DNA of 35,236 nt from Candidatus Thalassarchaeaceae archaeon (GTDB lineage: Archaea > Thermoplasmatota > Poseidoniia > Poseidoniales > Thalassarchaeaceae), in NCBI GenBank assembly GCA_029942125.1, contig JAPYUB010000007.1, positions 1 to 35,236 on the forward strand, in the 5' to 3' direction. The translations under genes were made by a program, and so were the position numbers. Below the pieces are notes generated by a model. It was not told where the DNA came from and searched no databases. It was given only the letters and a program-made list of their open reading frames with translations. This document shows, piece by piece, positions 16,401 through 26,245 of this stretch; positions within the stretch are counted from its first letter, which is position 1; every line of letters starts with the position of its first letter.

Positions 16401-19109
16401 TCTGATGCAGGAAACAATCCTGATGGCGATGGATATGACGTGAATCACGATGGTATCTTGCAACCAGATGAGATGTTGACCAATTGGATGGAGTATTACA
16501 TGTCATCCTTAATCATGCTAGGCGATGTCGACCAAAATGGCAATCCATTGCCAATAACCACATCACTGTTCAACAATTCATGGAATGGCTCGGCGACCGA
16601 GCCGTTCGGCTTCTATGTGACACAGGAAGTCATTGACGACCAACCCCTTGCTCCTCAGGGGGACCAAGGCACCAGCGATCCATTGAGTCGTGACACTGAT
16701 CAAGATGGTATGCCCGATGGGTGGGAGGTGTACTTCGCTCGCTGGGATGTGTACAATGATGGTTGGACGCTAAATCCGGTTATGGAGTTGGATTCCCTTG
16801 GTGATCCTGATGGAGATGGGATGACCAATTGGGAAGAATACAATTCTATTGATTCAAATTATACCGAGTCAAATCCGGACCAATCCAGTCCTCAGTACTA
16901 CGTTTTTGGTGTGGCTGGTATTGCCTCAATTCAAGTTTGGAATGAAGCCGGTTCGGTGACTCCATTTGGTGCCTTCATTACCCCTGAACAGATTGCCATT
17001 GGCGGGCGCACGTGCGACCCAAACAATCCAGACACAGATGGCGACGGTATGTATGACGGAATCGAATTACTATTCACGCAGTGGAATCAGAGTGACATGG
17101 TTTGGACCCTGAATCCGATGGTTGCAGGCGATGGTCATTATGATGCAGATCATGATGCCTTGACGGATTTACAAGAATTGAACCTGACCGTACAGAACCC
17201 TGTCAATGGCGGCTTATCGCCACCAGATGCTCCACGGATGTGGGAAGAGGCCATCGCGCAGAATGAGAATGCATTCTTGCAACGAATCAATTCTATGCTA
17301 TTCGCCAAGGGTAATCGAGCAATGATTGCGGCTGAACAATATCTTGATTGGCGCAGCAGTCCGGAAATCCCGCCTCCACCTCTTTTGTCTACGATTATCG
17401 GCATCACTGACCCAACCAACAATGATTCAGACAACGATCAGATGATTGATGGCTATGAGTACTGGTTCACCGAATGGGATTTGGATGGCAATCATTGGGA
17501 AATGAACCCTCTCACTTCAGCGGACGTGGATTTCGATTCTGACAATGATTCGTGGGATTGCAACGGCGATGGGGTAATCGACGACAATGAATCCTATGAC
17601 AATCTTGCTGAATATCAAGCCCGAATTTATGGTAAATTTGACCAACGTTTCACCGTTCCTCCCGAATTCGGGCTGATCAGTTACGGTCGCGATATGATGA
17701 ACGCTCATCAGGAAGAGACCGGGATGACCGAATTCCAAGCACGCGGTCTTCTTTACGATCTCTTTGTCGCAAAGGATGTCATGAGCAGCGAGCGAATGTT
17801 GCGCATCAATGACGCATATTCAGACAATTGGAATTTGAGTCTTTGGGGTATCTCTGATCCAACTCACGCCGACTCTGACGGTGATTCGATGCCAGATGGT
17901 TGGGAATTCTGTTATTCCCTTTACACCGAGACTCTACCTATGAACAACTGGCGTTGGAGTTTGAATCCCGTGAATCCCCTCGATGTTGATTACGATCCTG
18001 ATGCCGATGGATGGTTTGACCGCACTTCAGGTGACATACCAGCCGAGCAAGGTTCGTGGGACTCACGAACATTCAGCCCCTACGATTCAAGTCAGCAGAT
18101 TTCTCCCGGAAACAGCCCCCTATTCTTTACCAATCTCCAAGAGTGGGAATTGGGGACAATCCCCATATCCAACGACACCGATGGAGATGCCATTCAGAAG
18201 GTTCGAGAAGAATCGAATGGAGTGACTACTGCGTACGATTATTCGTGGGCACTCAGTGATGGCCGCGAGGTGTACAAGTTCGGTACTAATCCCATTGACG
18301 ACGATACAGATGGGGATATGCTTCCAGACTGGTGGGAGCACGACACGGGATGGAACGAATCCAATGACAATTGGTCCTCATTCCTTCACATTAAGGTTGT
18401 CTGGGAGGATTTCGGGGCAACCAAGAAACCTCTGAATGTAACCGGGATGAATTTGGCACGTCCCAACATGGAATGGACGTGGGCCACCTTCGATCCACGC
18501 GACCCCACAGATTCCACCGCAGATCCAGACAATGATGGTGGCTGGGATTGCTCGGGGCCAACCTGCATTTACATCCCGTACAACAACTTCCAGGAATTTT
18601 ATGGAAATACCACCTTGGCTAGTGCCACACAGGTTCGCGGTTCACCGTTACTTTACCAAGGTGAACAAATTATGGAATGGTGGCAATTGCGTGGATATCT
18701 GTTGCAGACGGGTACGCCGAACGACATCTATGCCAATTATTTCCGCATGTATCGAATCAACACAACTGATGATCTGTATGCCAACGTACTCTACGACAAC
18801 GATATCGATTACATGCTTCTCGACCCGACTGATGATGTCTCCATCTGTAGAGGTGATTGGACTGACGATTGGGAACGACGTTGGGGTAATTTCGACCGAT
18901 TCCCCAACATCGGCCAAGGTGAGTATGTATGGGGTTGGTGGAACCTGGATATCGATGGAGACAACATAGCTGATGGAACGGATCCAATCAACTACGATAC
19001 TGATGGCGATTGGCTGAATGATTGGTTTGAGATTGATGACGATATGGTTGATGGTGTTCGTGGAAATGGTGGTTCCCCCATCCGATACGATGATCGCACA
19101 ACCACATGA
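13404..19109 (+). CDS. Giant secreted protein with thrombospondin type 3-like Ca-binding repeats and a beta-propeller-like insertion
   Basis: Signal sequence MRRKQTALLITLLILGSMMFVSQIRP. Around 15 recognisable motifs of type D-x-D-x-DGMPDGWE (e.g. DSDADGMPDGWE, DTDQDGMPDGWE, DSDGDGLPDGWE). Confidence 0.9.
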   Translation: MRRKQTALLITLLILGSMMFVSQIRPSSPVQSVHPGDTTGEGPPITDRDKDGMPDLHEEAFSESVFLDLGDRSRTIPGLDPDNGTDNQSDHDYDGLTALMEYCWPYSLDSCFTNNRTGLPGKPSEISETGLRWYLDPRSSDTDGDGLPDGFEVAMCMSKTGYENVSHVWNCNAFDPLNSSDGLIDSDRCRDLTLGCGDGFDVDRDGMIEPHEYYTNAEEYLYGAPENWVTEFDGLRCSGDPGDIPPLVDPCRTEETRPTGESGWLGTDPLDNDSDYYRWVGNPGQALGQTQKGDGIVDGWEIYFQLDPLNSSDALIDSDSDGWDLNRDGATSPDTSSSTMDLGEVFSNLEEYTVYRDDGNWVTAGVKHAPIGVAGQTVTTFDQGTTPSLLHHNAHSIFSDDSHGLIYAGTMRGVTVMNPSMNSSNHFELPSGIDLLDLYMWSEGGDDGVLLLSTTSGLMTLALDVDGQISSVVDDIETEAMNLMVPIQTGSGGQALLLGFGADQSVWRVTLDSQGLISSPSTVVQLTAALQQQENTTVETAVHVVLPGEGPRLFVGTDRGLLMANSSDFVGGFESTWIFDISNAEDFVMPADAIDSSLAARVQALFVDGPRDANGDITSPQTLWVGTRGGVHQFDLIVGPSTPLGAFSYDRMFNEEEFTANDVHSILPLGDEVIIGSQWGSWALDADHTRSSGVEPDHTRIPGRIVDMTVLDIDGQPFLFAALDPGVYANMVLIDPLSNDSDADGMPDGWEFIFGLDPTNPFDRDDDPDADGVNLNPDDDEYFDRSWSNLDEFRYVATSEQGWNSTDPQLSDTDGDGLFDGEEYWGFFLEKTNFTCHYLNAEYLCDESTGQAARSTYITGWSDSGAGGGTDRSLDPTNIDTDQDGMPDGWEIQYRRWIGQTFHGGNDWSLDPTDPTDAFDDADGDGLTNICEYQWQQIRLFVLEQGLYTHNETAEGAASWVDTDPNLADSDGDGLPDGWEARYTCSWSSAQEGLNPLNGSDAGNNPDGDGYDVNHDGILQPDEMLTNWMEYYMSSLIMLGDVDQNGNPLPITTSLFNNSWNGSATEPFGFYVTQEVIDDQPLAPQGDQGTSDPLSRDTDQDGMPDGWEVYFARWDVYNDGWTLNPVMELDSLGDPDGDGMTNWEEYNSIDSNYTESNPDQSSPQYYVFGVAGIASIQVWNEAGSVTPFGAFITPEQIAIGGRTCDPNNPDTDGDGMYDGIELLFTQWNQSDMVWTLNPMVAGDGHYDADHDALTDLQELNLTVQNPVNGGLSPPDAPRMWEEAIAQNENAFLQRINSMLFAKGNRAMIAAEQYLDWRSSPEIPPPPLLSTIIGITDPTNNDSDNDQMIDGYEYWFTEWDLDGNHWEMNPLTSADVDFDSDNDSWDCNGDGVIDDNESYDNLAEYQARIYGKFDQRFTVPPEFGLISYGRDMMNAHQEETGMTEFQARGLLYDLFVAKDVMSSERMLRINDAYSDNWNLSLWGISDPTHADSDGDSMPDGWEFCYSLYTETLPMNNWRWSLNPVNPLDVDYDPDADGWFDRTSGDIPAEQGSWDSRTFSPYDSSQQISPGNSPLFFTNLQEWELGTIPISNDTDGDAIQKVREESNGVTTAYDYSWALSDGREVYKFGTNPIDDDTDGDMLPDWWEHDTGWNESNDNWSSFLHIKVVWEDFGATKKPLNVTGMNLARPNMEWTWATFDPRDPTDSTADPDNDGGWDCSGPTCIYIPYNNFQEFYGNTTLASATQVRGSPLLYQGEQIMEWWQLRGYLLQTGTPNDIYANYFRMYRINTTDDLYANVLYDNDIDYMLLDPTDDVSICRGDWTDDWERRWGNFDRFPNIGQGEYVWGWWNLDIDGDNIADGTDPINYDTDGDWLNDWFEIDDDMVDGVRGNGGSPIRYDDRTTT

Positions 19110-19118
19110 TTTCAACAC

Positions 19119-19148
19119 CGGGTCACGGCCCCTAAGGGGCCTGACCCG
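19119..19148 (+). promoter_or_regulatory. Strong 13-bp hairpin (one bulged nt, TAA loop) between two giant-protein genes; terminator or leader element
   Basis: CGGGTCA-c-GGCCCC-TAA-GGGGCC-TGACCCG, starting 9 nt after the 19109 stop. Confidence 0.65.
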
Positions 19149-19201
19149 CGGGGAAGAGTTTGAAAGGTTAGACCGACGGTCGATTCTTGCGGGGCGGGAT
19201 T

Positions 19202-22200
19202 GTGAATACTGAAAATCGGCCCATTCTGAAGAGTGTCACGTTACTAGTATTGTTCCTGGCATCTTTGTTCGCTGCCGCCATTCAACCTCCAATTGAGCCT
19301 AATCTCAGCATTGATGGCATTGAATCGACTAGTGGCGGAGCCCGTCACCTGTACACCTTTGCTGATGGTTCATCTGAGGCCATAGCCCTCTATCAGTCCG
19401 GCACCCCTGCTCGTAACATTCAGGTGTCGATGCCACGGGGCGCTGAAGTCACAGGAGCAGAGGTGACGATTTCAGGAGCCTCAGCGACGGGTTGGAATAG
19501 CATTTCGGACACAACTCGAGCCGATTGGACAGAAGGCACCCCGCTTTTAATCGACACACGAGGAGATTCGATTACGCTGTCACTCAAGGACACTCAAAAT
19601 TGGTTTGAACCCCATGATTATGATTCCCCTCCTTCGTCTGCAAACGCTTGGTATGACAACACCTCCTACTCTATTCGACAACCACATACAACCAATGTCA
19701 GCGAGACTCGTTTCAGTTCTCAACTTTCCTTGCCCTCAGGAACCACTGCAACTTACAATGGCGCAGCGTTTGTGTATCGAAACATGATTTTCGCATCGAC
19801 ATGGGATTCCAGTCTGCTCAAGAACACGATCAAGGTATTGTTCCCGAACAATGGAACACAGATGACGTCTGGCCCTAACAATCAGCCCGTCCGTCCTGAT
19901 TTGGATATCGGAACGTGTTCGGTTCCGTCACTTGCAAGTTCTTGGCAAGCCTATGGTTGGCGAGATTGGGCCATCACCGACGATGAACGTGCATTCGGCA
20001 TCCTGTCGGCGTATAGAGGCCAAAATTCTGTACAGTATCATAGAATCATCGAATGGGATATTCGCCATCCTCTGGCTTGGAAGTGTATTTCTTCCTATGA
20101 TGTAAGCAGTGGAGGATATGGAGATTACACCGCCATCTCATACGACAGAACACGCGATAGTATCTGGGTAAACCATGGGATCCGGAAAACGGTTATCCAG
20201 TATGATTTCGATGGTGCAGGGGGATTTGAGCGGAACAGTACTGATTTCTACACTTATTTCATGTCGGGTGGCCAGGTTCGTGGTATGTCTGTTCACGACG
20301 ATATTTTCTGGTTCCGAACATACCAAACTTGGAACTCAGATAACTTGGAGTGCTTTGCAGTCACAGGTACGCCGGGAAGCGTGCTAACCAAGCAAACCGG
20401 ATCAACCACGGTTCCAGCAAATGGATATGGACTCCATTATGATGGTCAACGCTTGAATACACTGGATCACTATTCATGGACACAAGGGCAGCGCTATCGA
20501 GAATATGGCAGCGGCCTATCTTACCTGATTACCGCTCAACCAGGAACTTCAACTTGGGTTAGTGGGATCATGGAAGTCGACGAAGCTATCGTTGCTGCCA
20601 ACATGGAGGTCTCTTGGACGACCAGTGCTGCCGGTGACCGTGTCGAATACTGGATTAGTGCTGATGGTGGAACGCACTGGGTCTCTGTCACAAATAATGA
20701 GACGGTCCACTTCGATTATCCTGGAACTGAACTGAAATGGAAAGTACAGTTGGTTGGAACGACCGCCGTATCATGGTGGGTTTCCATCGATTATGCTTCC
20801 GAGTATGAATCTGCAGGTGAATGGGAATCACCTACATTGTCGACGGGCACCCAAGTCGGACGAATGCGTGCTACATGGTCTACCGACGAACCTTCTGGAA
20901 CCACAACTGCAGTATGGGTGTCCAACAACGAGGGTCTATCTTGGACCTCGGCTGAAAACGATGTAGAGATTGATTGGGGTACGAATGTCGGAAACAAACT
21001 GATTTACAAGATTGGTATGAACACTAGCGACTCCACAATCACACCCTCCTTAGATGAATTCACCTTGCACTACGAAGAAGGATATCCAAGTGGAGTCAGA
21101 ATCGATATCGGCGATGATGGAACAGATGAATATGTTGGCACTGGTGGATTACAGGATCCGATTATTGTGACGGGCCAATCTCTTGTGGATGCTCTCAACA
21201 ATGAGATTCCACAGAATGGCGAAGGTACAGTGAACATCACATTCACAATTCGTGCAGCAAGTCCTGGTCGGGTTCGTCTTTCCGATCTTGACATCACCTA
21301 TCGTTATCGTACGCGGGTGATTGATGCAACCATAGATGGTGGGATGCTGGTCCCCGATGGAACCAATCGAATCCTCGTTACTCGGATTGCAATCGGTGAT
21401 GATGCCACACTTCTACAACAAGTCGATTTGACTCTTCAATCCAGCCATGGTGCCGATCCAATTCTGCGTTGGCAAGTGGGTGATTCCTGTACTGAAGAAT
21501 CAGATGGTGACAACATCGTCATGTTCGATGCTGGAAACTGCACCTCAGTCTCTACGGCGGAAGACCTTGTCAGTATACGCATGCCGATTCAAGCGGAGTG
21601 GAGTTGGGATGATGAATCTTCAACCGAAGTGAATATCAGTGTCACAGATGACATTGGATTGGCCGTCAATAATTACGAAACAGAGAATCTCAATCTACGT
21701 GTTGAGAATGACATACAATTGCTCGATATGATGGCTGTGGACGAGTCAGGTCGAGAATTGTTACCTTATGATTGGATGCGGGGTGGAACCAACCTCACTT
21801 TCAGTGGTACAATTGCCTTTGAAGGCACGACATTGTCACCCGAAGCGGGCCAATTCAACCTTGAGTTATCGGGGGAGAATCTGACTCAAGATGGACAGCC
21901 GATGGGTGATGGGGCAGAGATTTTCATGTTGGAAGCCAATCCCGCATACGGGCAGTACTACATGACATTCCAAACGCCCATACAATCTAGTCAAGGTGGA
22001 ATGTTATTCCAATTGTCTGCGGTGTCTCTACCCAATGGTTCGAATTATGTAAATTCTAATTTCAATACTATGCGTATCGTTCTAGATGGAAATAGCCCAC
22101 TGGTTATGGATGCGACACCTGAAGATGGAATCGAAGTTCACGCAGGCTCACAATCTATCAGTATCGTCGTTGAAGATTCGGTCGACCCCCCCACTGAGAT

Positions 22201-24700
22201 CACCCTTCATTTCTGGATCGAAGCCCAAGATGATTTGAATTACAATCTCGTTCCAGATGCTGATGAGTATCGCACATCTCTACTTCGTTCTCCTGAACAC
22301 CTACCTGGCGGCCTCAATATCTTTAGTGGAATTATCGATGATAGTACGAACGATCACGGGGAGAAGGTTTCGTTCTATGTCAGTGGCACAGATCAGCAAA
22401 ACAATGTTCTCGCCAGAGGCGGCGGACCGGTCTGCCCTGATGTTCCCACGCCTTGCGGTATCGGTTCTCTTATCACTCCTGATTGGGATGCTGATTTGGT
22501 GACCTATTCTATCCGTGAGGAATTTTCGCCCCTCATTGAGACCGTGAATTCTACTCTATTGGGTCATGACGGTGAATCTCCCCTCCACCCCGGAACCGAG
22601 TACATCGCTCGGCTATTGATTGGGGACGGGAACGGTTGGCAAGACATCCAATCTGTTCACATATCATTGATTGAGGATTTCAGCGATGAACGTGCTTCTA
22701 TCTGGGCCAATTTCACTCGACCTGAGGAAGGGCACGTCATGCATCTTGAATCAGGCAGCACTGCCGTTGCTGTTTCCAATCTCTATAGTTCATTCTCGAC
22801 GGAACCAACCAACACCAGCATCCTTTACCTCGACATCCGCTTCCAACTCACATGGTGGTTCCCTGAGGAATTCGACACCAACGGCGAGACAACTTTCGTA
22901 CCTATTGTCAAGGTCATCGATTGGCCATGTGATCTCAACACCGATGTCCCCTGTCACGAAGATTCTGGGGGCCTGGGTTATGATGAATGGAGCCTAGACA
23001 ACGACTTGAGATTCGACATGGTCACAGGTCACTTCACAGCTACGGATTTGGCTACTGGCCGTAATTTGTACCGTCCCGGCGATGATCCCGAACTGATTGC
23101 TGCAGGGCAAGTGGTTAGGGTAGCCGGTAGAATTCTTTTCAGTGAAGATTCAACCCCTGCCCCTGAAGGTGCTTTCGATATTGTGGTAGGGGATTTGGAG
23201 CGTTCATGGTCCGCAGTACCACGGGAAGGGGGGGATTTCACTCTCGATATTCTTGTTCCAAACGTCCGAAGTGGTGGCCTCGATATGTACGCAGGACTTG
23301 AGAATCTCCCTGGATTGGCAGACGATACAACTGAACAGCAACCTCGAATTCAATTGGTGGTCGATGGGACACCTCCGGAAATTCGTTCAATCGGGCCGGA
23401 TGGTGACGTTCGATTGAGTGACACCAATCAGTTACCGGTCAGTTTGCATGTGTCCGATGAACATGGCTTTGATACAGAACGTCCGGCTGAGATTCATTGG
23501 AAGATTCGGGCGGGTACAAGCGAAATTTCACGCGGCAACCAACCCTTCCAGCAAGGCACCCCAATTGGAGCCGATTGGAGTTGGGAAGGTCTCATGGATT
23601 TGACTGATTCCGGCTCGATTGAATTGCTACCTGGTTACATGGTCGATGTTTGGATTACTGGTTCGGATGAAGCTGGCAATCCTTATTTGGCTGAGAATAA
23701 CACTGAGAACACCCCTCTGGTTCAGTGGCGATTGATTCGTATTGGTCCAGAGATTGATCTCCGGGGGGAACATACCGAGATAACATGGACCAACCCCTCA
23801 CCAATCGGGGGCGAAGTCGCTGTATTGTCTATTCATGGAGTCAATAACAATGACCAGTCGGGAGAGATTACCTTCATTCTCATAGAAGAGATGTCCACCG
23901 ATCAATGGATTGAGGTTGCCGACGTTGAATCCTCCGTCACAGTTGAATCAATGGCTAATTGGTCGGCCACACTGGAGTTGCCTACCGAGTCAGTGGAAGA
24001 GAGCGAGATTCATAGATACCAACTCATTGCCCGCGACCGTCATATCGACATTGATTGGGTCTCAATCGAACCGCTGGAGATTAAACCACACACAGCACGT
24101 GATGGGGAAGCATTATCACAGCAGATTGACCAATCAAAGGGTTTGTTCGTACTATACATCATCGCCGTCGCATCACTCTGTTTTGGAGTTTCGATGTTGG
24201 TTCTTTACCGTCGTGAGAAACAGATGCAAATTGATGAAGAAGCAAGTTTGCTTGAACAATCGGAAATAATTACAATCGCTGAAAACACGGTCGCTCCTCC
24301 ACCCGGATTTGACAATGCTCCACCTCCGGCTACAATTATCGTACCCACTGAATTGGAGAACATGCCACCACCCAACACTGTGGTCCCTCCTTTCAGTACC
24401 GAACAGCCGGCTCCAACGGAACCCAACATCCATCTGGACTTCAGCGACAATGTATTCTCGCAAGTGCTCCGTACCTTTGGAATCCATAATAGCACCTCAT
24501 TCCTTACATTTGCCGGTCAATATGATGAGGATGGCAATGGATACTTGCGACAGAGCGAATTGGAACGAGCCGCCGACCAATATGTTGCAGGTGGCCACAA
24601 TGAGATGACTGCAACCACCGGATATAATGATGAACAATTACTCGCTGGTGGTTGGACTCAAGAGCAAATTGACACCGCTCGTGCTAACGGTCAAATCTGA
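19202..24700 (+). CDS. Giant type-I surface protein, C-terminal TM and cytoplasmic tail with EF-hand-like loop
   Basis: ORF track starts at TTG 19187; GTG 19202 (VNTENRPILKSVTLLVLFLASLFAAAI) is preferred. C-terminal TM LFVLYIIAVASLCFGVSMLVLYRR; tail contains DEDGNGYLRQSE. Confidence 0.85.
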   Translation: MNTENRPILKSVTLLVLFLASLFAAAIQPPIEPNLSIDGIESTSGGARHLYTFADGSSEAIALYQSGTPARNIQVSMPRGAEVTGAEVTISGASATGWNSISDTTRADWTEGTPLLIDTRGDSITLSLKDTQNWFEPHDYDSPPSSANAWYDNTSYSIRQPHTTNVSETRFSSQLSLPSGTTATYNGAAFVYRNMIFASTWDSSLLKNTIKVLFPNNGTQMTSGPNNQPVRPDLDIGTCSVPSLASSWQAYGWRDWAITDDERAFGILSAYRGQNSVQYHRIIEWDIRHPLAWKCISSYDVSSGGYGDYTAISYDRTRDSIWVNHGIRKTVIQYDFDGAGGFERNSTDFYTYFMSGGQVRGMSVHDDIFWFRTYQTWNSDNLECFAVTGTPGSVLTKQTGSTTVPANGYGLHYDGQRLNTLDHYSWTQGQRYREYGSGLSYLITAQPGTSTWVSGIMEVDEAIVAANMEVSWTTSAAGDRVEYWISADGGTHWVSVTNNETVHFDYPGTELKWKVQLVGTTAVSWWVSIDYASEYESAGEWESPTLSTGTQVGRMRATWSTDEPSGTTTAVWVSNNEGLSWTSAENDVEIDWGTNVGNKLIYKIGMNTSDSTITPSLDEFTLHYEEGYPSGVRIDIGDDGTDEYVGTGGLQDPIIVTGQSLVDALNNEIPQNGEGTVNITFTIRAASPGRVRLSDLDITYRYRTRVIDATIDGGMLVPDGTNRILVTRIAIGDDATLLQQVDLTLQSSHGADPILRWQVGDSCTEESDGDNIVMFDAGNCTSVSTAEDLVSIRMPIQAEWSWDDESSTEVNISVTDDIGLAVNNYETENLNLRVENDIQLLDMMAVDESGRELLPYDWMRGGTNLTFSGTIAFEGTTLSPEAGQFNLELSGENLTQDGQPMGDGAEIFMLEANPAYGQYYMTFQTPIQSSQGGMLFQLSAVSLPNGSNYVNSNFNTMRIVLDGNSPLVMDATPEDGIEVHAGSQSISIVVEDSVDPPTEITLHFWIEAQDDLNYNLVPDADEYRTSLLRSPEHLPGGLNIFSGIIDDSTNDHGEKVSFYVSGTDQQNNVLARGGGPVCPDVPTPCGIGSLITPDWDADLVTYSIREEFSPLIETVNSTLLGHDGESPLHPGTEYIARLLIGDGNGWQDIQSVHISLIEDFSDERASIWANFTRPEEGHVMHLESGSTAVAVSNLYSSFSTEPTNTSILYLDIRFQLTWWFPEEFDTNGETTFVPIVKVIDWPCDLNTDVPCHEDSGGLGYDEWSLDNDLRFDMVTGHFTATDLATGRNLYRPGDDPELIAAGQVVRVAGRILFSEDSTPAPEGAFDIVVGDLERSWSAVPREGGDFTLDILVPNVRSGGLDMYAGLENLPGLADDTTEQQPRIQLVVDGTPPEIRSIGPDGDVRLSDTNQLPVSLHVSDEHGFDTERPAEIHWKIRAGTSEISRGNQPFQQGTPIGADWSWEGLMDLTDSGSIELLPGYMVDVWITGSDEAGNPYLAENNTENTPLVQWRLIRIGPEIDLRGEHTEITWTNPSPIGGEVAVLSIHGVNNNDQSGEITFILIEEMSTDQWIEVADVESSVTVESMANWSATLELPTESVEESEIHRYQLIARDRHIDIDWVSIEPLEIKPHTARDGEALSQQIDQSKGLFVLYIIAVASLCFGVSMLVLYRREKQMQIDEEASLLEQSEIITIAENTVAPPPGFDNAPPPATIIVPTELENMPPPNTVVPPFSTEQPAPTEPNIHLDFSDNVFSQVLRTFGIHNSTSFLTFAGQYDEDGNGYLRQSELERAADQYVAGGHNEMTATTGYNDEQLLAGGWTQEQIDTARANGQI

Positions 24701-24717
24701 CCATGGGGGACCGACTC

Positions 24718-25197
24718 ATGACTGAGGATTTGCCCCGAATCCCCATACCTGATTCCCATTCAGATCGCACAGAGAAGATGGTGTTCTTGCAAGAGCAATT
24801 GGTTAATTTTTTGCGACAATATTCGATGCCATTGATCGAAGTCTCCCTTGTATTTTCAAAATACACGCGGCAACTGACTGAAGCCCTCACTTCTGAGGCT
24901 GAAACCCAAGGAGAAACATTGCCTGACATATTGGCACAACCTTGGCCATTGTTGGGTGACCCGGAGCCCTTGAATGCATCCGGTCCAGGTTTGGAAACCG
25001 TTCTTGAGAACCTAGATGATGATCGAATGGATATTCTTGATACAATTTTGCGTTCAGCTATTACAGCGACCGAAATGCCATTGGCGGACGCACTAATGCA
25101 ATTGCGTCAATGGGAACACCTCACCCGCAACCAATTGGCTGAGTCCAAAGGAGCAGGTCAACTCTTTTCCCCACTTGAAATACCAGAGGATTGGTAA
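24718..25197 (+). CDS. Uncharacterised about 160-aa protein
   Basis: ORF directly after the giant gene (MTEDLPRIPIPDSHSDRTEKMVF...); start could be ATG 24703. No family recognised. Confidence 0.65.
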   Translation: MTEDLPRIPIPDSHSDRTEKMVFLQEQLVNFLRQYSMPLIEVSLVFSKYTRQLTEALTSEAETQGETLPDILAQPWPLLGDPEPLNASGPGLETVLENLDDDRMDILDTILRSAITATEMPLADALMQLRQWEHLTRNQLAESKGAGQLFSPLEIPEDW

Positions 25198-25578
25198 TTA
25201 GAGCAGGAATTCCATTATTCGACGATGATTTGTAGCCTCAGAGACTGAAATCATCGCGACTCGATAAGCATCGAAGATGGACCATGCCCAGAGTACAGGC
25301 CACAGAATGAGTGTTAGTACCAAGGGGAGTTGCAGCAACATCCAATCGAATCCTTTCTGATGCTGACGGTTGAAGTGCTGTCCCAAGAACAGGAAAGGAA
25401 TTGCCGCCAAGGCTCCAGCAATGAGGGGTTTGAGCGATCCCCAAGCACCTACGCCAGCTGTTAATTCATTCCAAATGAGCCGGATTGCACCGAGGGCATC
25501 TCGTATTCGCCCCGACGATGTTGGATCGACAGAACTAGCGGGTAAGGAGACCACAAGGTCCTCTTCATCATCACTCAT
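25198..25578 (-). CDS. Small multi-pass membrane protein
   Basis: MSDDEEDLVVSLP... with hydrophobic segments PLIAGALAAIPFLFLG and LLQLPLVLTLILWPVLWAWSIFDAYRVA. Confidence 0.65.
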   Translation of the reverse strand: MSDDEEDLVVSLPASSVDPTSSGRIRDALGAIRLIWNELTAGVGAWGSLKPLIAGALAAIPFLFLGQHFNRQHQKGFDWMLLQLPLVLTLILWPVLWAWSIFDAYRVAMISVSEATNHRRIMEFLL

Positions 25579-25646
25579 CGCTTTGCCTCACCAGTTGCCT
25601 GCTTGTCCATCTTGTTCAATGCTATGCATCCCCTGCGTCTCTATTC

Positions 25647-26225
25647 TTACCATCCACCAGGTCGTTGCTCAATCTGGTTGGAACTTCCGATGACTCGATA
25701 CCATTGTATGGCCACGAGGATATCCATAATCACAATCCCCCACAACACATAGTGAAATGGAATGCCTGATCGAGTGATTATACTGGTATCATCTGCAGTG
25801 AATTGAATGGCAATAATCGCGGTCAGAACCGCAGCGATGACAATGGTCCACATTCTACGTTTTCGAGCGAACATGCTCTGTTCTTCAAAGGTCTCTGGCA
25901 ATACGCGCATTCCTAGGACAACTCGAAGCCAGACGGGCAACAGACGACGGAAATTGTTGAGGGATTGCGAACATATCCAAAGGCCTAACCCAGACCCGAT
26001 TAGAATACCCGTTCTCATTGTTAATCCTCCATCATCCATGGCATCGAGGAGGGCGGTAATGAAGGCTGTAGCCCCAGCTGCATAGGTTAGAGCATCGGCT
26101 AGAATGAGACTTCCATCAGCACCATCGCGGCCGGATTGATCTTCAAAGCGCCCCAGACTGTCGCGATGGGCTTGAAGTTCCAATTCATCCTCGTCCATGT
26201 CCGTGTTGGCAGATGTCACACCCAT
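25647..26225 (-). CDS. Multi-pass membrane protein of unknown function
   Basis: Start reset to ATG 26225 (MGVTSANTDMDEDELELQAHRD...). Hydrophobic segments ALTYAAGATAFITALLDAM, TGILIGSGLGLWICS, TIVIAAVLTAIIAIQF, VLWGIVIMDILVAIQW. Confidence 0.65.
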   Translation of the reverse strand: MGVTSANTDMDEDELELQAHRDSLGRFEDQSGRDGADGSLILADALTYAAGATAFITALLDAMDDGGLTMRTGILIGSGLGLWICSQSLNNFRRLLPVWLRVVLGMRVLPETFEEQSMFARKRRMWTIVIAAVLTAIIAIQFTADDTSIITRSGIPFHYVLWGIVIMDILVAIQWYRVIGSSNQIEQRPGGW

Positions 26226-26245
26226 AATTGCTATGTCTACCAAAG

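Noticed and set aside
16131-16506. His/Arg-rich antisense ORFs within the TSP3-like gene (e.g. 195 aa)
   Set aside because: They are complements of GAT/GGT-rich Asp-Gly repeats; the low-complexity composition explains the open frames.
13545-19070. Possible CRISPR-like or satellite repeats
   Set aside because: The repeated DNA encodes Ca-binding protein motifs in one frame with irregular spacing, not direct repeats with unique spacers.
19119-19148. Calling this hairpin a definite transcription terminator
   Set aside because: It has no U-tract after the stem and lies both after a stop and before a gene; similar hairpins occur in divergent regions where termination is not possible.
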